From: Pontibacter qinzhouensis
Lineage (GTDB): Bacteria > Bacteroidota > Bacteroidia > Cytophagales > Hymenobacteraceae
Length of the DNA: 39,886 nucleotides
Direction of reading: 5' to 3'
Assembly (NCBI RefSeq): GCF_008017455.1
Contig: NZ_VRTY01000056.1
Location: forward strand, 1 to 39,886
A model generated the notes under the pieces. The model saw only the letters and a program-made list of their open reading frames with translations, searched no databases and had not been told where the DNA came from. Both the position numbers and the translations under genes were made by a program. Shown piece by piece: positions 39,653 through 39,886 of this stretch. Within the stretch, counting starts at the first letter, position 1. The number at the start of each line of letters is the position of its first letter.

Positions 39653-39682
39653 TTGCAACTTCCGAAAAGCTTCTTACCTTTG
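39653..39682 (+). promoter_or_regulatory. Tandem promoter P3
   Basis: TTG (39653-39655), 19 bases, TACCTTTG (39675-39682), then CACCCGCT. Confidence 0.85.
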
Positions 39683-39783
39683 CACCCGCTTCTAAAGGGA
39701 AGCGATTCTGAAAGCCGCCGTAACAGGGGCCGGCAGGGTGAAGGAGGGAGGAAAAAAAAGAAAAAAAATATTCCCTCGATCGC

Positions 39784-39813
39784 TTGCAGAGAGAGAAAAG
39801 CTTCTTACCTTTG
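39784..39813 (+). promoter_or_regulatory. Tandem promoter P4
   Basis: TTG (39784-39786), 19 bases, TACCTTTG (39806-39813), then CAACCCGCT. It is the last one before the window edge, 73 bases away; no gene start is seen in the remaining bases. Confidence 0.85.
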
Positions 39814-39886
39814 CAACCCGCTCCGGAAGGGAGGGGAAAGAGAGAGCAGATTACGAGTACAAGCCGTTGAGGCATAGCCGCTAAGG

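Larger units (their letters stand above)
38667..39886. other. Gene-free right end leading into tandem promoters
   Basis: It holds copies 13 and 14 of the 57-bp element, REP-like copy D and four tandem promoters. Base composition becomes purine-rich (A- and G-runs) after 39.4 kb. Open frames here are caused by that bias and are not credible. Confidence 0.8.

Noticed and set aside
39305..39877. Several overlapping open frames on both strands
   Set aside because: They arise from the purine-rich bias around the four tandem promoters; translations are Lys/Arg/Gly-rich and repeat with the promoter units.
1..39886. CRISPR array or tRNA genes
   Set aside because: The repeats found are dispersed or 7-bp tandem, without the regular repeat-spacer pattern, and no cloverleaf with a GGTTCGA-type T-arm was recognised.

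Overview
The window looks like a chromosomal segment of a Bacteroidota member, most likely order Cytophagales and close to Hymenobacteraceae (Pontibacter-like). The taxon is inferred from gene content, not from an rRNA gene. The grounds are a type IX secretion (T9SS) substrate with its PorP/SprF partner, a bacillithiol-system protein (YtxJ), a fused E1 alpha/beta 2-oxoacid dehydrogenase, a TonB-dependent receptor with a carboxypeptidase-like N-terminal domain, and promoters of the Bacteroidota type. Several promoters fit TTG-N19-TAnnTTTG exactly. No mobile element, CRISPR array, tRNA or rRNA gene was found.

Layout. 1-2.2 kb (- strand): a cut-off M56/BlaR1-like sensor peptidase overlapping a BlaI-type repressor with two tandem operators, then an M50 site-2 protease with CBS domains. 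2.7-5.5 kb: acylphosphatase, an unknown protein, L-serine dehydratase alpha subunit and, convergent to it, an Lrp/AsnC regulator. 6.3-10.9 kb (-): an orphan lutB behind a long palindrome, an M28 lipoprotein peptidase and ispF. 11.1-13.7 kb (-): marR, aldo/keto reductase and Old Yellow Enzyme, with the same MarR-like operator before marR and before the reductase. 14.3-20.2 kb: M16 peptidase, fused 2-oxoacid dehydrogenase E1, two small exported proteins, YtxJ, OsmC and an exported hypothetical. 20.5-21.4 kb: lipA.

22.1-28.0 kb (+): a three-gene surface module. It encodes a 962-residue ice-binding-like (DUF3494) multidomain protein with a T9SS type B C-terminal domain, a PorP/SprF outer-membrane protein, and a TPR/propeller/OmpA protein. 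The first is probably exported and anchored with help from the other two. 28.4-32.1 kb (+): a TonB-dependent receptor and a cysteine-rich flavodoxin-fold protein. 32.4-33.4 kb (-): a DUF4136 lipoprotein and a small secreted protein. 34.3-38.7 kb: glycine decarboxylase gcvP (-) and, divergent, a saccharopine/alanine dehydrogenase-like enzyme (+). The right edge holds four tandem, evenly built promoters facing out of the window, as expected ahead of a stable-RNA (probably rRNA) operon.

The intergenic DNA is unusually structured. A dispersed element of about 57 bp occurs at least 14 times in both orientations, often just after stop codons. There is also a small REP-like hairpin family (4 copies), arrays of 7-bp tandem repeats, and several long inverted repeats. 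These repeats, the operator pairs and the DUF3494/T9SS module are the most interesting parts of the window.
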